Part shown: in pieces, positions 24,755-32,579 of the stretch
Layout of the letters: the number at the start of each line of letters is the position of its first letter
Position numbering within the stretch: position 1 is the stretch's first letter
Assembly: GCA_035699085.1 (NCBI GenBank)
Contig: DASSBG010000007.1
Coordinates: 1 to 64,000 of the forward strand
Source of the DNA: DASSBG01 sp035699085
Lineage (GTDB): Bacteria; Pseudomonadota; Gammaproteobacteria; Xanthomonadales; Rhodanobacteraceae
Direction of reading: 5' to 3'
Length of the DNA stretch: 64,000 bases
Made by a program: the position numbers and the translations under genes
Notes under the pieces: model-generated
Seen by the model: the letters and a program-made list of their open reading frames with translations, nothing else
Told to the model about the DNA's origin: nothing
Databases searched by the model: none

Positions 24755-26035
24755 TCAGCGCTCGAGTATCGCCGTCACGCCCATGCCGCCGGCGGTGCAG
24801 ATCGAGACCAGGCCGCGGCCGCCGCCGCGCTCCTGCAGCAGCTTGCCCATGGTCGCCAACAGCCGGGCTCCGGTGGCTGCGAAAGGGTGGCCGAGCGCCA
24901 GCGACGAGCCGTTGACGTTGAGCTTTGCCGGGTCGATCGGGCCCAGCGCCTTGTCCAGGCCCAGCCGATCGCGGCAGTACTGGTCCGATTCCCACGCCCG
25001 CAGCGTGCACAGCACCTGCGCGGCGAAGGCCTCGTGGATCTCGTAGAAATCGAAGTCCTGCAGGCTCAGGCTGGCGGCCTTCAGCAACCGTGCCACGGCC
25101 ACCGTGGGTGCCATCAGCAGGCCCTCGCCGTGCACGAAGTCGACCGCCGCGACACGCGCGTGGGTCAGCCGCGCCTGCAGGCTCATGCCGTGCTCGCCGG
25201 CCCAGGTTTCGCTGGCCACGAGCACCGCCGCCGCGCCGTCGGACAGCGCGCTGGAATTGCCCGCGGTCAGCGTGCCGTGGCCGCTGGTCTTGTCGAAGGC
25301 CGGCTTCAGCTGGGCCAGCTTCTCCAGGCTGGTATCGGCGCGCAGCACGTTGTCGCGGTCGACGCCGCGGAACGGCACAACCAGGTCATTGAAGAAACCG
25401 CGCTGGTACGCGGCGGCCGCCTTGCGGTGGCTGTCCAGCGCGTAGGCGTCCTGCTCTTCGCGGCTGATGTGCCAGTGGCGCGCCATCAGCTCGCAGTGCT
25501 CGCCCATCGACTTCAGCGTGCGCGGTTCGGCGACGCCAGGATAGGCCGGCTTCAACTCCCCCAGCGAGATGCCGCGCAGGGCTTTCAGTTTTTCCCCGGT
25601 GCTGCGCGCGCGGCTCAATTGCAGCAGGCGCTTGCGCAGGCGCGCGCCCAGCGCCAGGGGCACGTCGCTGGTCGAGTCCGAGCCGCCCGCAATGGCGACG
25701 TCGTACTGCCCGGCATGGATGCGGTCGACGGCGGTGATGGCGGCATCCAGCGAGGTGCCGCAGGCGCGCGCCACCGTGTAACCGGGCGTGGTCTGGGCGA
25801 GCCCGGAGGCAAGCGCCGCTTCGCGCGCCAGGTTCCAGTCCTGTGGGTGCTTCATCACCGCGCCGAACACCACGTCCCCCAGTTCCTGGCGATGCAGGCC
25901 GTAGCGCTCGACCAGCGCGCCGAGCACCTTGATCGACATGCCGAGGTTGCCGACGTCCGCATAGCCGGTGTTGACCCGGCAAAACGGAATGCGGAGACCG
26001 CCGACGATACCGATGGCTGGAAGGCTGCGGGGCAT
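24755..26035 (-). CDS. acetyl-CoA C-acyltransferase (thiolase)
   Basis: A 426-residue thiolase for fatty-acid beta-oxidation or a related pathway. The nucleophilic Cys is in ARACGTSLDAAI (near residue 90). HEAFAAQVL and the C-terminal CTAGGMGVTAILE carry the other catalytic His and Cys, with GNSSALSDGAAA between. The pattern and length fit FadI-type trifunctional-complex thiolases, but no fadJ-like gene is next to it. It is transcribed alone and followed by a heptamer array. Confidence 0.9.
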   Translation of the reverse strand: MPRSLPAIGIVGGLRIPFCRVNTGYADVGNLGMSIKVLGALVERYGLHRQELGDVVFGAVMKHPQDWNLAREAALASGLAQTTPGYTVARACGTSLDAAITAVDRIHAGQYDVAIAGGSDSTSDVPLALGARLRKRLLQLSRARSTGEKLKALRGISLGELKPAYPGVAEPRTLKSMGEHCELMARHWHISREEQDAYALDSHRKAAAAYQRGFFNDLVVPFRGVDRDNVLRADTSLEKLAQLKPAFDKTSGHGTLTAGNSSALSDGAAAVLVASETWAGEHGMSLQARLTHARVAAVDFVHGEGLLMAPTVAVARLLKAASLSLQDFDFYEIHEAFAAQVLCTLRAWESDQYCRDRLGLDKALGPIDPAKLNVNGSSLALGHPFAATGARLLATMGKLLQERGGGRGLVSICTAGGMGVTAILER

Positions 26036-26154
26036 GGCTGGTCACGGGGCAGTGGAACGCCACGTCATGGTAGCCGACCCCGCCCGCGCCGCGCGAATGT
26101 GCAGCATGCGCTCAGCGGCGTAAAGTCGGCTCACGCGGTTGCCGGAGGCGCACC

Positions 26155-26495
26155 ATGGATCGACTGCTGAAGCTCGCCCCGGGCCTGGCTACGGCGGTCG
26201 GAAGCGTGTGCCCGCCCTTGCGGCTGTCGGCACGTCGGAGGCAAGCGCAGCCGCCAGGGCCTTGTATCAGGAGCAGGTGCATCGCCCGCTGACCGATGCC
26301 GAGCGCGCAATGCTGGCGAGGGTGGCGGCGCAGCAGGATGCACACGCTGCAGCCAGCGCCAACGCCGCTCCGCGTATCCGCAGCGTGATGATGCGCGGCG
26401 ATCTGCGCATGCTCACCGCCGCAGACCGCGCCCTGTTCATGCCGCCGCCTGGTTACCTCCAAGTGCAGGCATCTGGGTCCGGCACCAGCCCCTGA
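26155..26495 (+). pseudogene. small gene, probably frameshifted or mis-sequenced
   Basis: An ATG at 26155 has an ideal GGAGG site and begins MDRLLKLAPGLATAVG, but that frame stops after 45 codons at about 26290. A second frame, open through 26495, holds the protein-like part (GTSEASAAARALYQEQVH, then PLTDAERAMLARVAAQQDAH and ADRALFMPPPGYLQ) but only a TTG start at 26139. One indel between about 26200 and 26240 would join them into a protein of about 113 residues. I do not recognise the family. It could also be two unrelated reading frames. Confidence 0.4.
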
Positions 26496-26633
26496 CGGGG
26501 CGCGCCACGGCAGCGGACGGGTTGGCGCCGCCGGCACCTGACCTGCGTGCGAGGCATGTTCTTTTCAGCGCGTGTGCCTGCAGTGCAATACATGAACCGC
26601 CAGCCGGACCGCCACGGCTCAAAATCTGCCGTT

Positions 26634-27539
26634 TCACGTTTCGCCGCTTGCCGCTCCCGTCTCGTGTCCGGCGTACAGCGGCAGCGCATGCCACAGGTGC
26701 CAAGCGCCCGGACGCTCGCGGATCCGCGTCTCGATGTGCGCGGCGTAAGCGGCGACGACCCCGGCGGCATCAAGATTCGGGGGCAGGCATTCGGCGTGCA
26801 ACTGGCGCTGGCCGCTGACGGGGTCGAGGCTACAACTGAGAACCTGCACCGCAACGCCAGCCTGCGCGGCGATTTCGGCGAGCCCCAGCGGCAGCGAGGC
26901 TTCGCCGCCCAGCCACCGCACCCGTTGCGCCCGCTGGCCCAGGCTCGCAGGCAAATCGAGCATGCCGAGCACGCTGTCGCCAGCGGCCAGCGCCGCGCGC
27001 ACCTTCTCACCGCCGCCGCCGCCAGAGAAAATTGCCCCGCGGCAACCGATCCGCGTCAGGCTCCAGGCCCGCCAGCGCAGGTACAGGCGACTGAGCGCGC
27101 CGCGGCCGACGTCGCTGGCGTCGGCGCGGCGTACCACGAAGTGGGCGTGGATGCCGACAGCAGCCAGCCAGCGCCAGATCCAGAAGCCCGCGCCCCAGTG
27201 GCTCGTCAGCAGCAGGCCGCCGGCGACGGCATCGCCACTCGCCGCAACATGGCGGCGCCACCAGCGCTCGCCGCGCAGCAGGGCGAGCGCGCTGTCGCAG
27301 CGGTCAACCAGCAGCAGCAGCCGGCATTGGTGGGCGAACGCCGCGGCGTCCAGCGCCGGCAGCCGACGCCGCGCCTGGGCCAAATTGGACGCGACGACAT
27401 CGGCAAACAGCGAAGGGCTTCGTGCCAGGCGGCGCAACAGCGCGAAACCCCACGACCACGGCAGCAGCGCCACCACTGCCGGCACGAGGAACAGGAAGGC
27501 CGCGTCGCTGAGATTGCGCCGCAGCGCGCCGCGGCTCAT
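26634..27539 (-). CDS. LpxL/HtrB-like lysophospholipid acyltransferase family protein
   Basis: A 301-residue protein with an N-terminal hydrophobic anchor (AAFLFLVPAVVALLPWSWG). The central LLLTSHWGAGFWIWRW corresponds to the HxGxW motif of lipid A acyltransferases, and LGMLDLPASLGQ follows in the expected place. The acceptor Glu/Asp of the HX4E/D pattern is not obvious, so activity is uncertain. It begins inside the GNAT stop codon (ATGA overlap) and is third in a glnA-led operon, an unusual setting. The substrate is unknown. Confidence 0.72.
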   Translation of the reverse strand: MSRGALRRNLSDAAFLFLVPAVVALLPWSWGFALLRRLARSPSLFADVVASNLAQARRRLPALDAAAFAHQCRLLLLVDRCDSALALLRGERWWRRHVAASGDAVAGGLLLTSHWGAGFWIWRWLAAVGIHAHFVVRRADASDVGRGALSRLYLRWRAWSLTRIGCRGAIFSGGGGGEKVRAALAAGDSVLGMLDLPASLGQRAQRVRWLGGEASLPLGLAEIAAQAGVAVQVLSCSLDPVSGQRQLHAECLPPNLDAAGVVAAYAAHIETRIRERPGAWHLWHALPLYAGHETGAASGET

Positions 27540-27997
27540 GACGTGAAGTTGCGCTCGTACATGCGGTAGGCGCACTCGTGCATGCCAAGCGCGTCGTAGA
27601 CCGCCTGCGCCGACGTGTTGTCGCGCTCGACGTACAGCCGCAGGCCGGCGGCGCCCGCCTCGCGCGCCGCGGCCTCGACGTCGGCATACAGCGCCCGGAA
27701 GATGCCGGTGCGCCGCGCCGCGGGCACCACGTAGACACTCTGGATCCACCAGAAATCGGCGTTGCGCCAATCGCTCCACTCGAAGGTGACCAGCAGGCTG
27801 CCGACCGCCTCGCCATCGCGTTCGGCGATGCGATAGAAGCCACGCCGCGGCTCGTCGAACACGCCGGCCACGCCCGCCTCCAGCCGCTCGCGCGGCAAGG
27901 CCTTCGCCTCGGTCTCGCGCGCCATTGCCGCGTTGCAGTCGGCAAGAAAGCCGGTGTCGGCGCGGCTGGCGGCGCGGATCGAGAGCCGGCCTTCCAT
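27536..27997 (-). CDS. GNAT-family N-acetyltransferase
   Basis: A 153-residue acetyl-CoA-dependent acetyltransferase with the usual order of beta-strands and the CoA-binding segment VYVVPAARRTGIFRALY (near 90-107), then LYVERDNTSAQAVYDALGM, the common C-terminal motif. The acceptor is unknown. It starts immediately after the glnA stop (TGAATG) and overlaps the next acyltransferase by 4 bp, so all three are probably made together. Confidence 0.85.
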   Translation of the reverse strand: MEGRLSIRAASRADTGFLADCNAAMARETEAKALPRERLEAGVAGVFDEPRRGFYRIAERDGEAVGSLLVTFEWSDWRNADFWWIQSVYVVPAARRTGIFRALYADVEAAAREAGAAGLRLYVERDNTSAQAVYDALGMHECAYRMYERNFTS

Positions 27998-29407
27998 TCA
28001 GATGGAATAGTACATGGCGAACTCCAGCGGGTGCGTGGAGGCGCGGTAGCGGGTCACTTCCTGCATCTTCAGGGCGATGTAGGCGTCGATGAAGTCGTCG
28101 TTGAAGACGTCGCCGGCCTTGAGGAACTCGCGGTCGGCATCCAGCGCCTCCAGCGACGCGTCGAGGCTGGCGCAGACTTGCGGGATGTTGCGCTCCTCTT
28201 CCGGCGGCAGGTCGTAGAGATCCTTGTCGGCCGGCGCGCCCGGATCGATCTTGTTGATGATGCCGTCGAGCCCCGCCATGAGCAGCGCGGTGAAGGTCAG
28301 GTAACCGGACTGGACCGGGTCCGGGAAGCGCAGTTCGATGCGCCGGCCGCGCGGGTTGGCGACGTGCGGAATGCGGCAGCTGGCCGAACGGTTGCGGGCC
28401 GAGTAGGCCAGCATCACCGGCGCCTCGAACCCCGGCACCAGCCGCTTGTAGCTGTTGGTGGTGGAGTTGGCGAAGGCATTGATGGCGCGCGCGTGCTTGA
28501 ACACGCCGCCGATGTAATGCAGCGCGGTCTGCGACAAACCGCCGTAGAGCTCGCCGGCAAACAGGTTCTTGCCGTCGCGGCTCAGCGACTGGTGCACGTG
28601 CATGCCGCTGCCGTTGTCGCCAACCACCGGCTTGGGCATGAAGGTGGCGGTCTTGCCGTTGGCATGGGCAACGTTGCGGATGACGTATTTCATGGTCATC
28701 AGCTCGTCGGCCTTCTTCAGCAGCGTATTGAAACGCACGCCGATCTCGCTCTGGCCGCCATTGGCGACTTCATGGTGGTGAACCTCGACCTGCTGGCCCA
28801 GCGATTCCAGCACCTTGCACATGTCGGCGCGCAGGTCGTTGAGCGAGTCGACCGGCGGCACCGGCAGGTAGCCACCCTTGATGCCCGGCCGGTGGCCGCT
28901 GTTGCCGAGCTCGTACTTGTAGCGCGAGCTCCAGGAGGCCTCCTCGGAGTCGATCTCGTAGAACACGCGGCCCATGTCGTTCTGCCAGCGCACGGCATCG
29001 AAGATGAAGAACTCCGGCTCCGGCCCGAACCAGGCGGTGTCGGCGATGCCGGTCGACTGCAGCCAGGCCTCGGCACGGCGGGCGATGGAGCGCGGGTCAC
29101 GGCCGTAGGCCTGCATGGTCGACGGCTCCAGCACGTCGCAGTGCATGTTGAGCTGCACGTGCTCGCTGAAGGGATCGATCTGGGCGGTATCCGGGTCCGG
29201 CAGCAGCACCATGTCCGACTCGTTGATGCCCTTCCAGCCGGCGATCGACGAACCGTCGAACATCTTGCCGTCCTCGAAGGTGGCCTCGTCGATGGCGTGC
29301 GCGGGATAGCTGAGGTGGTGCTGCTTGCCGAGCATGTCCACGAAGCGAAGGTCGACGAACTCGACCTCGCGTTCACGGATCAGGTCGAGCGCTTGCTGGG
29401 CGGCCAT
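27998..29407 (-). CDS. glnA: type I glutamine synthetase
   Basis: Makes glutamine from glutamate, ammonia and ATP. The 469-residue protein has FVDMLGKQHHLS at the N-terminus, the KGGYLPVPP and NGSGMHVHQSL ATP/metal signatures, the NRSASCRIP and RIELRFPDP active-site segments, and the adenylylation Tyr in DKDLYDLPPEE at residue 398, the place regulated by GlnE. It heads a three-gene set with a GNAT and an acyltransferase. I see no convincing sigma-54 promoter upstream. Confidence 0.96.
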   Translation of the reverse strand: MAAQQALDLIREREVEFVDLRFVDMLGKQHHLSYPAHAIDEATFEDGKMFDGSSIAGWKGINESDMVLLPDPDTAQIDPFSEHVQLNMHCDVLEPSTMQAYGRDPRSIARRAEAWLQSTGIADTAWFGPEPEFFIFDAVRWQNDMGRVFYEIDSEEASWSSRYKYELGNSGHRPGIKGGYLPVPPVDSLNDLRADMCKVLESLGQQVEVHHHEVANGGQSEIGVRFNTLLKKADELMTMKYVIRNVAHANGKTATFMPKPVVGDNGSGMHVHQSLSRDGKNLFAGELYGGLSQTALHYIGGVFKHARAINAFANSTTNSYKRLVPGFEAPVMLAYSARNRSASCRIPHVANPRGRRIELRFPDPVQSGYLTFTALLMAGLDGIINKIDPGAPADKDLYDLPPEEERNIPQVCASLDASLEALDADREFLKAGDVFNDDFIDAYIALKMQEVTRYRASTHPLEFAMYYSI

Positions 29408-29541
29408 GGGTCGGACCCTCGGAGGTGGTGGCGAACGACGGCGTACGATACCAGCAACTGCGTGCGCCAGCGCCGGCGCGGTCCTCCTCGCGCGCGTTCC
29501 GAGGCCGCGGCCGCTCCGTCCGGGGTGCGACGCGGAGCGTG

Positions 29542-29586
29542 CAGCCGACTTCGTCGGCTGTTGGCGTTCGCTGCGCTCACCGCCAA
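29542..29586. repeat. double palindrome, REP-like
   Basis: CAGCCGACttcGTCGGCTG (29542-29560) is followed directly by TTGGCG...CGCCAA (29561-29586), giving two adjacent stem-loops. The layout resembles REP units of Xanthomonadales, though GTAG is missing. Confidence 0.55.
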
Positions 29587-29627
29587 CCTGCGTTGCATCG
29601 GGGCTTCGATGGGCTGTGCGGGGCTTC

Positions 29628-29667
29628 GCTCTGCTCCCTGCTCCCTACTCTCTGCTCCCGCTCCTTG
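29628..29667 (-). repeat. GGGAGCA heptamer array
   Basis: On the minus strand about five 7-bp units run head to tail (GGGAGCA, GAGAGTA, GGGAGCA, GGGAGCA type). This is the same repeat family as at 24708 and 47520. Confidence 0.7.
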
Positions 29668-29703
29668 CCGGCGGCCGCCGGCCGCCCCTGCCATTCGTCA
29701 GGC

Positions 29704-29754
29704 TTGACGCGCCGACGCCATCTGGCAAGAATGCGTACTGACCGATCGGTCAGT
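29704..29754 (+). promoter_or_regulatory. tetR promoter with overlapping operator
   Basis: TTGACG (29704-29709) and AAGAAT (29727-29732) are 17 bp apart, with the start predicted near 29739. A perfect 18-bp palindrome, ACTGACCGATCGGTCAGT (29737-29754), covers the start point. This is the classical TGACCGATCGGTCA type of TetR-family operator, so autorepression is expected. Confidence 0.75.
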
Positions 29755-29761
29755 GGCTGCC

Positions 29762-30367
29762 ATGGTTTGTTCGACCGAGACCGCCCAGGAACGCATTGTT
29801 GCCGTTGCGCAGCGATTGTTCGCGCAGCACGGTTTCGACGGCGTCTCGATCAACGACATCGCGGCGGCCGCCGGCGTCAGCAAGGCCAACGTGTTCCACC
29901 ACGCGGCCAGCAAGGCGGAGCTCTACGACCGCGTCTTGCAGGAGGCCTGCGCGGTGTTCACCGAGGGCTACGAACGGCTGGCGGCACTGCCGGGCGATTT
30001 CCGCCAGCGGCTGGTGGCGCTGATCGAGTGGCACGCGCGCCATCTGCGCGAGCAACCGCAGGCCGCGCGCCTGGTGTTGCGCGAGCTGACGGCGTGGAGC
30101 GAGAAGCCGGTCCAGGGGCCGGCCGACCGCTGCATCGGCGCCAACCTGCTGCGGGTGCAGCGGTTGCTGGAGGCCGACGGCATTGCCACGCGGCCGACCA
30201 TCGACGCGGCTTTCGTCACGCGCGTGCTGCTGGCGGTCAGCTGGTTTCGCTTCCAGACGCAGCATCTGGAGGCGCGGGTGCAAAGTCGCCGGGTGCGGCT
30301 GCGCGACCGCGAGTTCGCCGAGCAACTGGCGGACCTGCTGCTGCACGGCATGCTGCGCGCCGATTGA
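29762..30367 (+). CDS. TetR family transcriptional regulator
   Basis: A 201-residue repressor with an N-terminal helix-turn-helix (about 10-55: AQRLFAQHGFDGVSINDIAA, then AGVSKANVFHHAASKAELYD) and a helical ligand-binding domain. The ATG at 29762 is preferred because an in-frame GTG at 29753 lies inside the operator palindrome. With the start of transcription near 29739, the leader is only about 20 nt and shows no ribosome site. No efflux or enzyme gene is directly adjacent, so its regulon beyond itself is unknown; glnA is divergent 350 bp away. Confidence 0.9.
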   Translation: MVCSTETAQERIVAVAQRLFAQHGFDGVSINDIAAAAGVSKANVFHHAASKAELYDRVLQEACAVFTEGYERLAALPGDFRQRLVALIEWHARHLREQPQAARLVLRELTAWSEKPVQGPADRCIGANLLRVQRLLEADGIATRPTIDAAFVTRVLLAVSWFRFQTQHLEARVQSRRVRLRDREFAEQLADLLLHGMLRAD

Positions 30368-30454
30368 GCGTTGCAGCGCGCCGCGGGCCAGGCTCGGCCC
30401 GCGTGCCGCCACCAGTTTCGCCGCAGCCCATCGGCCGCGGCCACGGGGTTGCCA

Positions 30455-30500
30455 CCCCGGCACCGGATGTCTCCCCTCCCTCCTGCATCCGGTGCCGGGG
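30455..30500. repeat. 15-bp perfect inverted repeat
   Basis: CCCCGGCACCGGATG (30455-30469) and its exact reverse complement (30486-30500) flank a 16-base pyrimidine-rich loop. Pairing extends outward through GCCA/TGGC with one bulge. It could end tetR transcription by a factor-dependent route; there is no T-run. Confidence 0.65.
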
Positions 30501-30543
30501 CTGGCACATTGCCGCTTGCCGGGCGCTGCGCGCCGGGCTGCGC

Positions 30544-30581
30544 GGGAATGGGGAATGGGGAATCGGGAATCGGGAATCGGG
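30544..30581 (+). repeat. GGGAATG/GGGAATC heptamer array
   Basis: Five perfect tandem 7-bp units (two GGGAATG, three GGGAATC) followed by GGG. Six runs of at least three G at 7-base spacing meet the G3 N1-7 quadruplex consensus. Confidence 0.9.
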
Positions 30582-30674
30582 CAAGCAACGGCCGAGCCGC
30601 TTCGCCCGCCCACCCTTCACCGCTCGCCGCTCATTGCTTCGCGTCCGACCGCTCGCCGCTCAGGGCGCGGCCGC

Positions 30675-30680
30675 TACAAT
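30675..30680 (+). promoter_or_regulatory. -10 element, antiporter promoter
   Basis: TACAAT in the context CCGCTACAATCCGGCCATG. The hexamer ends six bases before the ATG at 30687, the same geometry as speA and ubiJ. No good -35 is visible. Confidence 0.5.
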
Positions 30681-30686
30681 CCGGCC

Positions 30687-30722
30687 ATGATCCTGCACCG
30701 CCGAGCCCCGCATGACGCTTGA
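30687..30722 (+). CDS. possible 11-codon leader peptide
   Basis: ATG at 30687, where transcription is predicted to start, opens MILHRRAPHDA and stops at 30722, 11 bp inside the antiporter gene (start 30712) in another frame. If translated from a leaderless mRNA it could couple or limit antiporter translation. The evidence is position only. Confidence 0.3.
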   Translation: MILHRRAPHDA

Positions 30723-32523
30723 TCTCGGCCTGATGCTGGCCGCCATGTTGGCGATCGGTTTCGCCGCGCAATGGCTGGCCTGGCGCGTGCGCCTGCCGGC
30801 GATCCTGTTTCTGCTGCTGGCCGGGCTGCTGCTGGGGCCGGCCACGGGCGTGCTCGACCCCAACACCATGTTCGGCGACCTGCTGTTCCCGATCGTCTCG
30901 TTGTCGGTGGCGGTGATCCTGTTCGAGGGCAGCCTCAACCTGCGCTTCGCCGACCTCGTCGGCATTGGCCACGCGGTGCGCCGACTCACGACGTACGGCG
31001 CGCTGCTGGCGCTGCTGGGCCTGGCGTTGGCGGCACACCTGATCGCTCACCTCTCCTGGCCGCTGGCCTTCCTGTTCGGCGCACTGACCTGCGTCACCGG
31101 GCCGACCGTGGTCCAGCCGCTGCTGCGCACGGTGCGGCCCAACCAGCGCATCACCACGCTGCTGCGCTGGGAAGGCATCATCATCGACCCGCTGGGCGCG
31201 CTGCTGGCGGTGCTGGTCTACGAGGCCATCGTTTCGCATGAGCAGGGCCACTCGTTGGGCGTGTTTGGGCTGACCGTCGGTTGCGGCGCGTTGATCGGCA
31301 TCGCCAGCGCGCTGTTGCTGGCACTGGCACTGCGCCGCCAGTGGATCCCGGAGTTCCTGCAGAACTACGCGACGCTGGCGCTGGTGCTGGTGGCCTTTGC
31401 GCTCTCCGACGCCATCACCAACCAGTCGGGCCTGGTGGCGGTGACGGTGATGGGCATTGCTCTCGGCAACATGCGCGACGTGCACCTGGACGAGATCCTC
31501 GACTTCAAGGAGAACCTGTCGACGCTGCTGGTATCGATGCTGTTCATCCTGCTGGCGGCACGGCTGCACTGGCCGCTGCCGCCTGGCGTGCTGGGCGCGG
31601 CACTGCTGATCTTCGTGGTCGCCCAGCTGCTGGTGCGGCCGCTGTCCTCGGGGCTGGCGCTGCTGCGCAGCTCGCTGAACTGGCGCGAGCGCGCGTTGGT
31701 GGCGTGGATCGCGCCGCGCGGCATCGTCGCGGCCGCGGTCTCGGCGCTGTTCGCGCTGAAGCTGCAAAGCCTCGGCATGCCCGGCGCCGAGGCACTGGTG
31801 CCGCTGGTGTTCGTGCTGATCATCGCCACCGTGATCGTGCAGAGCGCCAGTGCGCGGATGCTGGCGCGGCTGCTGCGGGTGGCGGCGCCGGAGCCGGATG
31901 GCGTGCTGATTTTCGGCTCCGACCGCGTGGCCCGCACGCTGGCGGGCGCACTGCAGGCGCAGGACGTGCAGGTGCTGGTGGCCGACGATGACTGGAACGG
32001 CATCCGCAATGCGCGAATGGCCGGCCTGCCGACCTACTACGGCAACCCGACCTCGCAGCACGCCGACCTGCACCTCGACCACAGCGGGCTCGGCCAGCTG
32101 CTGGCGATGTCGACACGCCGGGAAATGAATTCGCTGGCCTGCATGCACTACCGCCAGGAGTTCGGCCGTGACCGCGTCTACCGCCTGCGCAACCTCGACC
32201 CCAACGCCACCGACCACGGCCGCGCCAGCCTGACCGGAACGCTGCTGTCGCCGGCCCTGTTTGACGCCGATCTCACCCATGCGCAGCTGCTGCAGCGCAT
32301 CGATCGCGGCTGGCGCGTGAAATCCACCGCGCTGACCGAGGCCTTCGGCTGGCCGCAATTCCTCGAGCGCCACGGCGCCGCGCTGCTGCTGTTTGCGCGC
32401 ACGGAAAAGGGCGCGCTGCGCATCGCCAGCACCCGCCGCGAACTGGAGCCGCGCAGCGGCTGGACCGTCACGGCGCTGGTGCCGCCGCAGCCGGGCCAGG
32501 ACCAGGCGGCGCGGGCAGCCTGA
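30712..32523 (+). CDS. CPA1-type cation/proton antiporter with nucleotide-binding-like tail
   Basis: A 603-residue membrane protein. The first 385 residues form about 12 transmembrane helices with family features (AVILFEGSLNLRF, GALTCVTGPTVVQPLLR, EGIIIDPLGALLAVLVYEA with the ion-binding Asp, WIAPRGIVAAAVSALF). A soluble part (about 390-560) starts with GVLIFGSDRVARTL, a degenerate TrkA-N/RCK Rossmann fold. It likely exchanges Na+ or K+ for H+. An 11-codon ORF overlaps its start and the ATG has no ribosome site of its own. Confidence 0.9.
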   Translation: MTLDLGLMLAAMLAIGFAAQWLAWRVRLPAILFLLLAGLLLGPATGVLDPNTMFGDLLFPIVSLSVAVILFEGSLNLRFADLVGIGHAVRRLTTYGALLALLGLALAAHLIAHLSWPLAFLFGALTCVTGPTVVQPLLRTVRPNQRITTLLRWEGIIIDPLGALLAVLVYEAIVSHEQGHSLGVFGLTVGCGALIGIASALLLALALRRQWIPEFLQNYATLALVLVAFALSDAITNQSGLVAVTVMGIALGNMRDVHLDEILDFKENLSTLLVSMLFILLAARLHWPLPPGVLGAALLIFVVAQLLVRPLSSGLALLRSSLNWRERALVAWIAPRGIVAAAVSALFALKLQSLGMPGAEALVPLVFVLIIATVIVQSASARMLARLLRVAAPEPDGVLIFGSDRVARTLAGALQAQDVQVLVADDDWNGIRNARMAGLPTYYGNPTSQHADLHLDHSGLGQLLAMSTRREMNSLACMHYRQEFGRDRVYRLRNLDPNATDHGRASLTGTLLSPALFDADLTHAQLLQRIDRGWRVKSTALTEAFGWPQFLERHGAALLLFARTEKGALRIASTRRELEPRSGWTVTALVPPQPGQDQAARAA

Positions 32524-32579
32524 GTTGCAGCCGGGGGCGGGCGGCATGTCCCGGAGGAGGTGCTTCGGCCGCGGGCGCC

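Larger units (their letters stand above)
29408..29703. other. glnA/tetR interval with repeats
   Basis: No gene is visible. The part near glnA should hold its promoter, but no clear -35/-10 pair was found. From 29542 on it is occupied by palindromic and heptameric repeats. Confidence 0.4.
30368..30711. other. interval with inverted repeat and heptamers
   Basis: There is no gene between tetR and the antiporter apart from an 11-codon ORF at its end. It holds a long inverted repeat (30455-30500), a five-unit heptamer array (30544-30581) and a -10 element near 30675. Confidence 0.5.

Noticed and set aside
29440..29480. Sigma-54 promoter for glnA (TGGCGC ... TTGCT on the minus strand)
   Set aside because: The GG to GC distance is one base too long (11 instead of 10) and the first element has a mismatch.
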